64,000 bases of DNA from Blautia sp900556555 (GCA_964250615.1 CAXUGM010000017.1), one strand, 5' to 3'. Positions 44,246 through 53,467 are shown, counted from the first letter of the stretch. The notes: generated by a model from the letters alone, not told the origin. Numbers and translations are program-made.

Positions 44246-44248
44246 GTT

Positions 44249-44941
44249 ATGTCTGAAGAAAAAAAGGAAAAACTGGAGCAGACAGAGAAACAAAATGAAG
44301 AAATCAAAGAACTTGGTGAAGTAGTACTGGAAGAAAATGAGAGACAGCACCGTATCCAGCTTTTGTCCATCATAGGAGAAGTAGAAGGGCATGAATGCCT
44401 GCCAAATAACAGCAAAACAACCAAATATGAACACATTCTGCCAAAACTTGCCATGATTGAAGACAGCAGGGAGATTGAAGGACTTTTGATTCTTCTGAAC
44501 ACGGTAGGGGGAGATGTAGAGGCAGGCCTGGCTATTGCGGAAATGATTGCCTCATTAAGCAAGCCTACGGTTTCCCTGGTACTGGGCGGTGGTCATTCTA
44601 TAGGAGTCCCACTGGCAGTTTCCGCAGATTATTCTTTTATTGTACCAAGTGCTACCATGGTAATTCATCCTGTCCGCAGCAATGGTATGTTCATTGGTGT
44701 GATGCAGACCTACCGGAATATGGAAAAAATCCAGGATCGGATCACAGGGTTTGTGGCAGGGCATTCTCATATGCCGCAAAAACGCATGGAAGAACTGATG
44801 TTGGATACCTCCCAGTTAGTAAAAGATGTAGGAACGATGCTGGAAGGCGAGGAAGCTGTAAAAGAAGGCCTGATTGATGCCACAGGAGGTATCAAAGAAG
44901 CTCTGGAAATGCTTTATCATCTCATAGAAAACGAGAATTAA
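44249..44941 (+). CDS. tepA: TepA-type ClpP-family serine peptidase
   Basis: 230 aa. ClpP/crotonase fold with the nucleophile in Gly-Gly-Gly-His-Ser-Ile-Gly-Val-Pro and His in Met-Val-Ile-His-Pro-Val. An acidic, Lys-rich N-terminal stretch of about 40 residues precedes it. B. subtilis TepA (YmfB) aids protein translocation and spore-related processing. Placement beside ftsK/spoIIIE agrees with Bacillus. No signal peptide. Confidence 0.88.
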   Translation: MSEEKKEKLEQTEKQNEEIKELGEVVLEENERQHRIQLLSIIGEVEGHECLPNNSKTTKYEHILPKLAMIEDSREIEGLLILLNTVGGDVEAGLAIAEMIASLSKPTVSLVLGGGHSIGVPLAVSADYSFIVPSATMVIHPVRSNGMFIGVMQTYRNMEKIQDRITGFVAGHSHMPQKRMEELMLDTSQLVKDVGTMLEGEEAVKEGLIDATGGIKEALEMLYHLIENEN

Positions 44942-44951
44942 GTTTTTTAAG

Positions 44952-44980
44952 TTGTACGAAAGATAAATTTATGATAGAAT
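44952..44980 (+). promoter_or_regulatory. Candidate promoter of uppP
   Basis: TTGTAC (44952-44957), 17-base spacer, TAGAAT (44975-44980), 40 bp before the gene. Confidence 0.5.
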
Positions 44981-45019
44981 TATCATTTGATAATAACTAC
45001 GAATGAAGAGGATAAAAAA

Positions 45020-45895
45020 ATGTCAATCATACAGGCATTGCTGCTGGGTCTGGTACAAGGCTTAACGGAATTTCTTCTGGTAAGCAGTTCCGGACATCTG
45101 GCATTGATAGAAAATCTGTTTCAATTCAGCAGTCAGAAAGGACTGTTATTTGAGGTGCTTCTCCATATTGGGACTTTAGCAGCTGTTCTAACTGCATTTC
45201 GCCAGGATTTAAAAAAGCTTTTCTGGGAAAGTTGTAAGTCTGTCTATGATTTATGGGATAACATCAGAACTTATTTTCATAACAGGAATCATCAGGATGC
45301 AAAAAGATATAAAAAAGTGATATCAAACAATTACAGAAAACTGATTCTTTTGCTGCTGGTTACTACGATACCCACAGCCGTGGAAGGATTCTGGCTGAAA
45401 ACAGCAGCCATACAGGCAAAAGGAAATCTGCTGGCACCTGCAGTTGGTTTTTTCCTTACAGGTGTGCTATTGCTGGTTGTGGACTTCTTTCCGGCTGGAA
45501 ATAAAATACCAAAAGATGTAGGATATGGAGCAGCCCTGCTGATTGGTATTGCCCAGGGAATTGCTGTTTTTCCAGGTGTTTCACGTTCTGGCATTACCAT
45601 TGCTGTCTGTATGCTGCTTGGATTCAACAGGAAATTTGCTGTAAAATATTCTTTTCTTGCAGCTATCCCGGTGATTGTTGGAGCCGGCATTGTGGAACTG
45701 ACCGGCACTTCCGGTAGTATAACTTCTCCAGAAACAATTGGAGTTTACATAGCAGCAGCGGTTGTAGCAGCATTTGTAGGATTCTTTTGCATTAAAACAA
45801 TGCTGACACTTGTAAGAAAGAAACGATTCTGCTATTTTGCAGTATATTGTTTTGTTTTAGGGATTACATGTGTGGTGTGCAGTTATATTTTATAA
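45020..45895 (+). CDS. uppP: Undecaprenyl-diphosphatase
   Basis: Recycles the lipid carrier of peptidoglycan synthesis and can confer bacitracin tolerance. 291 aa, about eight helices, BacA family. The first motif reads Gln-Gly-Leu-Thr-Glu-Phe-Leu-Leu-Val-Ser-Ser-Ser-Gly-His; most members have Pro where the second Leu of that pair stands. The second motif is Gly-Val-Ser-Arg-Ser-Gly. ATG 45020 is preferred over the in-frame start at 44987 because family sequence begins there and GAAGAGG precedes it. Confidence 0.92.
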   Translation: MSIIQALLLGLVQGLTEFLLVSSSGHLALIENLFQFSSQKGLLFEVLLHIGTLAAVLTAFRQDLKKLFWESCKSVYDLWDNIRTYFHNRNHQDAKRYKKVISNNYRKLILLLLVTTIPTAVEGFWLKTAAIQAKGNLLAPAVGFFLTGVLLLVVDFFPAGNKIPKDVGYGAALLIGIAQGIAVFPGVSRSGITIAVCMLLGFNRKFAVKYSFLAAIPVIVGAGIVELTGTSGSITSPETIGVYIAAAVVAAFVGFFCIKTMLTLVRKKRFCYFAVYCFVLGITCVVCSYIL

Positions 45896-45925
45896 TGGAA
45901 TGATAAAGATAGGGGAGAGATGACT

Positions 45926-48511
45926 ATGGCGGAGGCCAGAAAAAAGAACAAGAGCCCAAACCGGGCAAAAAATAAAAGACCTTCCGTATCCGGAAAAAAG
46001 GGAAGGCAGACACAAAAGAAGGAAGTTTCCGGAACTTCTATAGAAGCAGAAATTACCCTTTGGACAGTACTTGCGATTTCCATTGTTCTGCTTATCAGTA
46101 ATTTTGGTATCGGAGGCACTGTAGGAAATGCCATCAGCAGTTTTTTCTTCGGGCTGGTAGGACTGGTGTGCTATCCACTTCCTGTTTTTATGTTTCTTGG
46201 AATCGCCTTCGTGATCTCCAACGGCAGAAATCCAAAAGCATACCGGAAGATGGCAGGGTTTCTGCTGTTATTTTTGTCTGCATGTATGTTTATGCAGATT
46301 CTGACAGAAGGTGCAGTTTTTGAACAGAAGATTATAACCTATTATCAGGTTTCAGCAGAATACAAAACAGGAGGCGGACTCTTAGGAGGAATCTTGTGCC
46401 GTCTCTGTGTCACGGCATTTGGAACGGTTGGAACTTATGTGATCACTGCGGCAGCAATTATGATTTCTCTGGTATTGATCACCCAGAAATCCATGTTTGA
46501 TATGATACGGAAATTTACAAACTGGGTGTACAGAAGTGCTGCACAGAGCAGACAGCACAGATTAGAGGCCGCACGCATGAGGCAGGAAGAAGAAGATGCC
46601 ATAGAAGAACAGGAAGAACGAAGACAGCGCCGCCGGAAAAAGGCAGCAGTGCCGGAAAAAGAAATTGAAACAGAATTTGAAGAAAAAAGGGAAGAAAAAT
46701 CAGAGAAACGCCAGAACAAGCAGATATTTTCTGAGCCATCTTTCCTAAAAGAAACCATGCCGGAAAGTGGAAAAAAATCAGAAATACTGGAACCCTTTAT
46801 TCCGGAAAAAGCATTTCCCATTCAGAGAGCTGACCATCTGGTACAGGATATAGAGGAAATAGCTGCTCTGGAAGAGGGAATTTCAGAGGATATTTCCCTA
46901 GCTGAAGAACCAAAAGAAGAACAGGAAACAAGAGAAAAAGAGCAGGCATCGCATACCAAAAATCCACGCTCTTCTCAAAAAGAAATCGAGCAGGGTGTGA
47001 ATGCCGTAAAAGAAGAAATCGCTACAAAAGAGGCCGAAGAAAAGAAAGAATATCAGTTTCCCCCTCTTTCTCTTTTGAAAAAAGGAACGAAAAACAGTGG
47101 GGATTCAGACAGTCATTTACGGGAAACTGCGAAAAAACTTCAGGATACCTTACATAACTTCGGAGTTAATGTAACGATTACCAATGTAAGCTGCGGCCCT
47201 ACGGTTACCAGGTATGAACTTCAGCCGGAACAGGGAGTTAAGGTTAGTAAAATTGTGGGACTGACAGATGATATCAAGCTTAATCTGGCGGCCACGGATA
47301 TCCGTATCGAAGCACCGATTCCCGGCAAGGCGGCTGTTGGAATTGAGGTTCCAAACGCAAATAACAGTACCGTTATGCTGAGAGATCTGCTGCAGTCACC
47401 GGAATTTCAGAACAACAAATCCAATCTGGCCTTTGCCGCCGGAAAGGATATTGCCGGAAAACCGGTTATTACAGACATTGGAAAAATGCCTCACCTTTTA
47501 ATAGCCGGTGCTACTGGTTCCGGTAAATCCGTATGTATCAACACGCTGATCATGAGTATTCTCTATAAAGCATCCCCGGAGGATGTGAAACTGATTATGA
47601 TTGATCCGAAGGTGGTAGAATTAAGTGTATATAATGGAATTCCCCACCTTTTTATTCCGGTAGTCACAGACCCGAAAAAAGCCGCAGGTGCCTTAAACTG
47701 GGCAGTTGCGGAAATGACAGACCGTTATAATAAATTCGCCCAGTATAATGTGAGAGATTTAAAAGGGTATAATGAAAAGGTGGATTCTATTTCTGATATC
47801 CAGGATGAAAACAAACCAAAGAAACTCCCTCAGATTGTCATTATTGTAGATGAGCTTGCGGATTTGATGATGGTCGCTCCCGGTGAAGTGGAAGACTCTA
47901 TCTGCCGTCTGGCACAGCTTGCCAGAGCAGCGGGTATTCATCTGATCATTGCAACACAGAGACCTTCTGTCAATGTTATCACAGGTCTGATCAAGGCAAA
48001 TATGCCGTCAAGAATTGCATTTTCTGTTTCTTCCGGTGTTGATTCCAGAACTATTCTGGATATGAACGGAGCAGAAAAACTGCTTGGAAAAGGAGATATG
48101 CTGTTTTATCCTCAGGGCTATCAAAAGCCAGCCAGAGTACAGGGTGCTTTTGTCAGTGACAAAGAGGTAGCAGATGTGGTAGAATATTTATCAAGCCAGC
48201 ATCCTGATGCTGTTTATGATAAAGACATTCAGGAAAAAATCGAAGCAGTGAAAGAAGCTGCTCCTACAGGAGCAGAAGGTGGAAACGAGAGGGACACCTA
48301 TTTCAAAGATGCAGGTAAGTTTATTATTGAAAAAGATAAGGCTTCCATAGGAATGCTGCAAAGAGTATTTAAAATCGGTTTTAACCGGGCAGCCAGAATC
48401 ATGGATCAGTTATGTGAGGCAGGAGTTGTAGGCGAAGAAGAAGGCACCAAGCCAAGAAAAGTTCTGATGTCCATGGAAGAATACGAGCAGTTTATTGATG
48501 AATATTTATAG
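45926..48511 (+). CDS. ftsK: FtsK/SpoIIIE DNA translocase
   Basis: Pumps DNA at the division or sporulation septum. 861 aa: basic N-terminus, four membrane helices (about 30-200), a charged Glu/Lys/Arg linker (about 210-400), the motor with Walker A Gly-Ala-Thr-Gly-Ser-Gly-Lys-Ser (about 530) and Walker B Ile-Ile-Val-Asp-Glu-Leu-Ala-Asp, and a C-terminal gamma winged helix (Gly-Phe-Asn-Arg-Ala-Ala-Arg-Ile-Met). GGGGAG lies 8 bases before ATG 45926; the ATG at 45920 is too close. Confidence 0.95.
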   Translation: MAEARKKNKSPNRAKNKRPSVSGKKGRQTQKKEVSGTSIEAEITLWTVLAISIVLLISNFGIGGTVGNAISSFFFGLVGLVCYPLPVFMFLGIAFVISNGRNPKAYRKMAGFLLLFLSACMFMQILTEGAVFEQKIITYYQVSAEYKTGGGLLGGILCRLCVTAFGTVGTYVITAAAIMISLVLITQKSMFDMIRKFTNWVYRSAAQSRQHRLEAARMRQEEEDAIEEQEERRQRRRKKAAVPEKEIETEFEEKREEKSEKRQNKQIFSEPSFLKETMPESGKKSEILEPFIPEKAFPIQRADHLVQDIEEIAALEEGISEDISLAEEPKEEQETREKEQASHTKNPRSSQKEIEQGVNAVKEEIATKEAEEKKEYQFPPLSLLKKGTKNSGDSDSHLRETAKKLQDTLHNFGVNVTITNVSCGPTVTRYELQPEQGVKVSKIVGLTDDIKLNLAATDIRIEAPIPGKAAVGIEVPNANNSTVMLRDLLQSPEFQNNKSNLAFAAGKDIAGKPVITDIGKMPHLLIAGATGSGKSVCINTLIMSILYKASPEDVKLIMIDPKVVELSVYNGIPHLFIPVVTDPKKAAGALNWAVAEMTDRYNKFAQYNVRDLKGYNEKVDSISDIQDENKPKKLPQIVIIVDELADLMMVAPGEVEDSICRLAQLARAAGIHLIIATQRPSVNVITGLIKANMPSRIAFSVSSGVDSRTILDMNGAEKLLGKGDMLFYPQGYQKPARVQGAFVSDKEVADVVEYLSSQHPDAVYDKDIQEKIEAVKEAAPTGAEGGNERDTYFKDAGKFIIEKDKASIGMLQRVFKIGFNRAARIMDQLCEAGVVGEEEGTKPRKVLMSMEEYEQFIDEYL

Positions 48512-48530
48512 AAAATGAGGATAGAATCGC

Positions 48531-49661
48531 ATGAAATGTACAAACTGTGGTGCAGAGTTTGAAGATGGAACCTTGTTTTGCCCCAGATGCAACAAGGAGG
48601 TACAGTGGGTACCGGAATATCATTCCCTGGAAACCATTTTACGCCAGAAAGAACTGATGGAGCAGGAAAAAAAGAAAAAAGAACTAGAAGCTCAGAAGGA
48701 GAAAGAACGCCAGCAGCGGAAAGCAGAACAAGAACGCCGTAAGAAACGGAAAAAAGCCATCGTGATAGGCAGTTCTGTTGCTGCGGTTGTGGCGGCTGCC
48801 GGGCTTGGTATCTTTTTTGTATATCAGACCCAGCATAATTCCTTCGATTTCCAGATGGCTCAGGCAGAAACGGAATTCAGCAACAAAGATTATGAGAATG
48901 CCATGAAATATGTGAATCAGGCACTATCTTTGAAGCCTGACAGTGCAGAAGCAAACATTCTCCAGGCAAAAATTTATTTAAAAGACGGTGATGAAAATGC
49001 TGCCTTGGATATTCTTCTTTCTGTGACAGAAGAGTTTCCTGACAGTACCAGTGCGTATGGGGAACTTCTCCGGCTCTACGAATCAAAGGAAGAGTACCTG
49101 AAGATTAAAGAATTGATGGATAACGCCAGTGATACGATGAGAGATACCTATAAAAACTATGTATGCGAATTGCCGCAGATTTCTCAGTCCGGAGGGGATT
49201 TTCAGGATATCCTGGAACTGGAATTTAAAAATATACCATCCGATACGCAGATTTACTATACTTTGGATGGCACAGAACCAGACCTTTCCAGCCAGAAATA
49301 TACAGGCTCTATTACACTGGAAGAAGAAGGCAGTACTACATTCAAATATATTGCCTACAATAAGAAAAAAATTCCGAGTGATGTAGGAAAGGAAACTTAT
49401 AATATCACATATCAGGCACCTGAAAAGCCCATGATTTCTCCAAGTGATGGCCAGTATGAATACCAGGAGCAAATTATTGTGACTGCTGCGGAAGGCTGCG
49501 ATATCTATTATGCTTTTGATGAAGAGCCAACGATTCATAGTGAAAAATACACAGAACCGATTCCAATACCTTCCGGAGAGCATACCTTTTCTGCGATTGC
49601 TGTAGATAAAAGAGGTAAAATCAGTCAGGTTAGCAGCAAAATGTATGTCTATTACAACTAA
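48531..49661 (+). CDS. Zinc-ribbon, TPR and chitobiase-like-domain membrane protein
   Basis: 376 aa. A zinc ribbon comes first (Cys3, Cys6, Cys17, Cys20), then a long Lys/Glu/Arg coiled coil (about 40-75), one membrane helix (about 76-97), TPR repeats (about 105-200), and two Ig-like segments with Ile-Tyr-Tyr-Thr-Leu-Asp-Gly-Thr-Glu-Pro, the CHB_HEX_C motif. So the ribbon is cytosolic and the rest outside. Function not known; it starts 19 bp after ftsK and may share its transcript. Confidence 0.82.
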   Translation: MKCTNCGAEFEDGTLFCPRCNKEVQWVPEYHSLETILRQKELMEQEKKKKELEAQKEKERQQRKAEQERRKKRKKAIVIGSSVAAVVAAAGLGIFFVYQTQHNSFDFQMAQAETEFSNKDYENAMKYVNQALSLKPDSAEANILQAKIYLKDGDENAALDILLSVTEEFPDSTSAYGELLRLYESKEEYLKIKELMDNASDTMRDTYKNYVCELPQISQSGGDFQDILELEFKNIPSDTQIYYTLDGTEPDLSSQKYTGSITLEEEGSTTFKYIAYNKKKIPSDVGKETYNITYQAPEKPMISPSDGQYEYQEQIIVTAAEGCDIYYAFDEEPTIHSEKYTEPIPIPSGEHTFSAIAVDKRGKISQVSSKMYVYYN

Positions 49662-49728
49662 AAAAACTGGTTTATGGAAGAGAAACAGGCAGATTGCACA
49701 AAGTTTTCAGCACAATTAAGAAAGTGGA

Positions 49729-49757
49729 TTGAATTTTTATTCAGTTTGTCTTATACT
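49729..49757 (+). promoter_or_regulatory. Promoter of nfnAB
   Basis: TTGAAT (49729-49734), 17-base spacer, TATACT (49752-49757), with a leader of about 60 bases. Confidence 0.6.
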
Positions 49758-49823
49758 TGAAATAATGATGATACCAGAATAAAGGTAAAATCTGTATTCT
49801 GTATGAAATAAGAGGAGGATATT

Positions 49824-50711
49824 ATGTACAAGATACGAAAAGCAGAAAAGCTGAATGAGATTGTATATCTTATGGTTGTGGAAGCACCTATGGTTGCAAA
49901 ACATTGCGAACCAGGTCAGTTTATCATTGTGAAATTAGACGATGCAGGAGAAAGAATTCCTTTGACCATCTGTGATTATGACAGAGAAGAAGGAACTGTT
50001 ACCATTGTATTCCAGCCTATTGGAGCATCTACAGAAAAATTCACAAAATTACAGGCAGGAGATGCGTTCCAGGACTTTGTTGGACCTCTGGGCTGTGCAT
50101 CTGAGTTTGTCAATGAAGATCTTGAAGAACTGAAAAAAGAAAAAATCCTGTTCGTAGCAGGCGGTGTTGGTACAGCTCCTGTATATCCTCAGGTAAAATG
50201 GCTTCATGAGCACGGCATTGATGCTGATGTTATTGTTGGTGCCAAAACAAAAGATTTGATTATTCTGGAAAAAGAAATGGAAGCAGTAGCTGGTAACCTG
50301 TATATTACCACAGATGACGGTTCCTATGGCCGCAGCGGTATGGTTACTAAAGTTATTGATGATCTGGTTGCAGAAGGAAAAACTTATACAAGATGTGTTG
50401 CGATTGGTCCTATGATCATGATGAAATTCTGCTGCCTGACAACTAAAAAATATAATATTCCTACTATCGTTTCTATGAACCCGATCATGGTTGACGGTAC
50501 TGGTATGTGCGGTGCCTGCCGTGTTATCGTAGGCGGAGAAGTAAAATTTGCCTGTGTTGACGGACCAGAATTTGATGGTCACGCTATTGACTGGGATTTA
50601 GCTATGAAAAGACAGCAGATGTATAAAACAGAAGAGGGAAGAGCTATGCTGAAACTGCAGGAGGGTGATACCCACCACGGCGGATGCGGACACTGCGGAG
50701 GTGACGAATAA
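49824..50711 (+). CDS. nfnA: NADH-dependent ferredoxin:NADP+ oxidoreductase, small subunit
   Basis: 295 aa flavoprotein of the dihydroorotate dehydrogenase electron-transfer-like family. N-terminal FAD barrel (Gly-Gln-Phe-Ile-Ile-Val, Arg-Ile-Pro-Leu-Thr-Ile-Cys), NAD domain (Gly-Gly-Val-Gly-Thr-Ala-Pro) and a [2Fe-2S] motif Cys-x2-Cys-x11-Cys near 232-247. An extra Cys-x2-Cys in Gly-Gly-Cys-Gly-His-Cys-Gly-Gly ends the protein. With NfnB it should bifurcate electrons between NADH, ferredoxin and NADPH. GAGGAGG precedes the ATG; it overlaps nfnB by one base. Confidence 0.9.
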   Translation: MYKIRKAEKLNEIVYLMVVEAPMVAKHCEPGQFIIVKLDDAGERIPLTICDYDREEGTVTIVFQPIGASTEKFTKLQAGDAFQDFVGPLGCASEFVNEDLEELKKEKILFVAGGVGTAPVYPQVKWLHEHGIDADVIVGAKTKDLIILEKEMEAVAGNLYITTDDGSYGRSGMVTKVIDDLVAEGKTYTRCVAIGPMIMMKFCCLTTKKYNIPTIVSMNPIMVDGTGMCGACRVIVGGEVKFACVDGPEFDGHAIDWDLAMKRQQMYKTEEGRAMLKLQEGDTHHGGCGHCGGDE

Positions 50712-52105
50712 TGGGAAGCGTATTAGAAAAAGTTCCTGTAAGAGAACAGGATCCACAGGTAAGAGCAACAAATTTTGAAGAAGTATGTCTTGGTTATAGC
50801 AAAGAAGAAGCTATGGAAGAAGCAGCCCGCTGCTTAAACTGCAAAAACGCAAAATGTATCAAGGGATGTCCTGTATCTATTAATATCCCTGCATTCATCC
50901 ATGAAGTAAAAGAAGGAAATTTTGAAGAAGCGTATAAGGTAATCGGACAGTCAAGTGCACTTCCTGCTGTCTGTGGACGAGTTTGTCCTCAGGAATCTCA
51001 GTGTGAAGGCGTATGTATCCGTGGTATTAAGGGAGAAGCTGTTTCTATTGGTAAGCTGGAACGTTTTGTGGCTGACTGGGCAAAAGAAAACGGTATCAAA
51101 CCAGAAGCTCCTGCTGAGAAAAACGGACACAAGATTGCAGTCATCGGTTCTGGTCCTTCCGGCCTTACCTGTGCAGGTGATCTGGCAAAAATGGGCTACG
51201 ATGTAACGATTTTTGAGGCTCTTCATGAAGCAGGCGGTGTTTTAGTGTATGGTATTCCTGAATTCCGTCTTCCAAAAGATAAAGTCGTAAAAGCAGAAGT
51301 AGAAAACGTAAAATCTTTAGGTGTTAAGATTGAAACAAACGTAATCATCGGTAAATCTACAACCATCGATGAATTACTGGAAAACGAAGGCTTTGAAGCT
51401 GTATTTATCGGTTCTGGTGCAGGACTTCCGATGTTCATGGGAATCCCTGGAGAAGTATCAAACGGTGTGTTCTCTGCAAACGAATACCTGACAAGAAGCA
51501 ACCTGATGAAAGCATTCCGTGAGGACCACGATACACCAATCGTAACAGGTAAAAAAGTTGTTGTTGTCGGTGGCGGTAACGTTGCTATGGATGCTGCAAG
51601 AACAGCTCTCCGTTTAGGTGCAGAAGTACATGTAGTGTACAGAAGAAGTGAAGAAGAATTGCCAGCCAGAAAAGAAGAAGTACATCATGCAAAAGAAGAA
51701 GGCATCATCTTTGACCTTCTTACCAATCCTGTAGAAATCCTTGCTGACGAAAACGGCTGGGTAAAAGGAATCAAATGTGTACGTATGGAATTAGGTGAAC
51801 CAGATGCTTCCGGAAGAAGACGTCCTGTTGTCGTAGATGGTTCTGAATTTGAGATGGAAGCTGATACTGTTATCATGTCTCTTGGAACATCACCAAACCC
51901 ATTGATTTCTTCTACAACTGTTGGCCTTGACATTAACAGAAGAAAATGTATCATTGCAGACGAAGAAACAGGAAAGACATCCAAAGATGGTGTTTATGCG
52001 GGTGGTGACGCTGTAACAGGTGCTGCTACTGTAATTCTTGCAATGGGTGCTGGTAAAGCTGCTGCGAAAGGCATTGATGAATTTATCAAAAACAAAACAA
52101 AATAA
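50711..52105 (+). CDS. nfnB: NADH-dependent ferredoxin:NADP+ oxidoreductase, large subunit (GltA-like)
   Basis: 464 aa. Two [4Fe-4S] cysteine sets at the N-terminus (Cys-Leu-Asn-Cys-x4-Cys-x3-Cys-Pro and Cys-Gly-Arg-Val-Cys-x5-Cys-x3-Cys), FAD loop Gly-Ser-Gly-Pro-Ser-Gly-Leu (about 145) and NADP loop Gly-Gly-Gly-Asn-Val-Ala-Met-Asp (about 285). Often named glutamate synthase small subunit, but pairing with nfnA and the lack of a large GltB gene support the transhydrogenase role. Confidence 0.9.
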   Translation: MGSVLEKVPVREQDPQVRATNFEEVCLGYSKEEAMEEAARCLNCKNAKCIKGCPVSINIPAFIHEVKEGNFEEAYKVIGQSSALPAVCGRVCPQESQCEGVCIRGIKGEAVSIGKLERFVADWAKENGIKPEAPAEKNGHKIAVIGSGPSGLTCAGDLAKMGYDVTIFEALHEAGGVLVYGIPEFRLPKDKVVKAEVENVKSLGVKIETNVIIGKSTTIDELLENEGFEAVFIGSGAGLPMFMGIPGEVSNGVFSANEYLTRSNLMKAFREDHDTPIVTGKKVVVVGGGNVAMDAARTALRLGAEVHVVYRRSEEELPARKEEVHHAKEEGIIFDLLTNPVEILADENGWVKGIKCVRMELGEPDASGRRRPVVVDGSEFEMEADTVIMSLGTSPNPLISSTTVGLDINRRKCIIADEETGKTSKDGVYAGGDAVTGAATVILAMGAGKAAAKGIDEFIKNKTK

Positions 52106-52120
52106 TACATAGTATCTATG

Positions 52121-52170
52121 ACGGTGCAGATGCAGAGTCTTATGGACTTTTGAAATCTGCACCGTTTTTT
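52121..52170 (+). terminator. Terminator of nfnAB
   Basis: Perfect 11-bp stem ACGGTGCAGAT / ATCTGCACCGT (52121-52131 with 52155-52165), then a T-run. Confidence 0.88.
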
Positions 52171-52249
52171 ATTGTTGCTTTTCAAGGGCTGTACAGTGCG
52201 GAAGAATTGTTTTATAATGAAACTGTTTAAAGAAAGGATATTAAAAACA

Positions 52250-52963
52250 ATGAAAGAACCGCATAAAAGCACCATCCTGATCCGCAGTGTGCTTCAGGAA
52301 CACATAGACGAAACTTATAAACGGTTTCACACTTCCCTGGTTCCCGGACTTACGAAAATGATGGGAGTACGGATTCCTGTTTTACGGGAAATAGCAAAAA
52401 AGGCAGCAAAAGAGGATTATCATAGCTTTACAGAAGATTTTAACCTGGAAATATATGAGGAGCTGATGATCCGCGGCATGATGATTGGATATGCAAAACT
52501 GTCTATAGAGGAGCAAAAAACAGAACTTAGAAAATTTGTACCGCTTATTAATAATTGGGCTGTCTGTGACAGTTGCTGTACTACTTATAAATTCATGAAA
52601 AAGAATCAGGAGGAATGGTTTTCCTTCCTCACACCTTATTTAAGCAGTACACAGGAATATGAAATCCGGTTTGCTGTGGTGTGTCTTTTGGATTTTTTTA
52701 TTCAGGAGGATTTCATAGACAAGATATTGTCTTACTTTTCTAATATTCATCATGATGGATATTATGTGAAAATGGCAGTAGCATGGGCTGTATCTGTCTG
52801 TTATGTAAAATTTCCGGAAAAGACAGAAGCATTTCTGCTTCAAAATACCCTAGATGATTTTACACACAACAAAGCAATTCAGAAAATACGGGAATCCTTC
52901 CGGGTTTCTAAAGAAAAGAAAGAAAAATTGAAACAATGGAAACGTAAGGAGGAAAATCTGTGA
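52250..52963 (+). CDS. AlkD-like DNA alkylation repair protein
   Basis: 237 aa all-helical HEAT-repeat protein (DNA alkylation repair family), with Gly-Val-Arg-Ile-Pro-Val-Leu-Arg, Asn-Asn-Trp-Ala-Val-Cys-Asp and a late Met-Ala-Val-Ala-Trp-Ala. Related enzymes excise bulky or cationic alkylated bases. The ATG at 52250 is preferred because a TATAAT at 52213-52218 covers the ATG at 52217 and AAAGGA lies upstream of this one. It overlaps rlmH by 4 bp. Confidence 0.82.
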   Translation: MKEPHKSTILIRSVLQEHIDETYKRFHTSLVPGLTKMMGVRIPVLREIAKKAAKEDYHSFTEDFNLEIYEELMIRGMMIGYAKLSIEEQKTELRKFVPLINNWAVCDSCCTTYKFMKKNQEEWFSFLTPYLSSTQEYEIRFAVVCLLDFFIQEDFIDKILSYFSNIHHDGYYVKMAVAWAVSVCYVKFPEKTEAFLLQNTLDDFTHNKAIQKIRESFRVSKEKKEKLKQWKRKEENL

Positions 52964-53439
52964 AAATTACCATCATCACAGTTGGAAAAATCAAAGAAAA
53001 ATATTTAAAAGATGCCATTGCAGAATATAGTAAACGTCTGAGCAAGTATTGTAAATTAGAGATTATCGAAGTGGCAGATGAGAAGACACCGGATTCTGCC
53101 AGTGAAACTCTGGAGCGGCAGATACGCCAGAAAGAAGGGGAACGGATTCTGAAATATGTGAAAGAAGATTCCTATGTGATCACTCTGGAAATTGGTGGAG
53201 AAATGCTGGATTCTGTATCCTTTGCTAAAAAAATAGAAACTCTTGGAATTCAGGGAAAAAGCCATCTTACCTTTATCATCGGCGGATCTATTGGTTTAGG
53301 AGAAGACGTTTTGAAAAAATCAGATTATGCCCTCAGTTTTTCTAAAATGACCTTTCCTCATCAGCTTATGCGGGTCATTCTTCTTGAGCAGATTTACAGG
53401 GGATACAGAATCATAGCAGGGGAACCATATCACAAATAA
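52960..53439 (+). CDS. rlmH: 23S rRNA pseudouridine-1915 N3-methyltransferase
   Basis: 159 aa SPOUT methyltransferase. GTG start at 52960, inside the preceding stop (GTGA), with AAGGAGG upstream. C-terminal knot motifs: Phe-Ile-Ile-Gly-Gly-Ser-Ile-Gly-Leu-Gly and Arg-Val-Ile-Leu-Leu-Glu-Gln-Ile-Tyr-Arg, ending His-Lys. Confidence 0.95.
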   Translation: MKITIITVGKIKEKYLKDAIAEYSKRLSKYCKLEIIEVADEKTPDSASETLERQIRQKEGERILKYVKEDSYVITLEIGGEMLDSVSFAKKIETLGIQGKSHLTFIIGGSIGLGEDVLKKSDYALSFSKMTFPHQLMRVILLEQIYRGYRIIAGEPYHK

Positions 53440-53467
53440 AAGAAGGAATGAAAGGAGAATATCATTT

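Noticed and set aside
48877..49086. Additional small minus-strand gene beside the TPR region
   Set aside because: No start signal; overlaps well-formed TPR coding sequence.
49083..49583. 166-codon minus-strand frame inside the zinc-ribbon/TPR gene
   Set aside because: No ribosome site; the plus-strand protein has clear domains across the same bases.
50049..50582. 177-codon minus-strand frame inside nfnA
   Set aside because: Shadow of a conserved flavoprotein with intact cofactor motifs.
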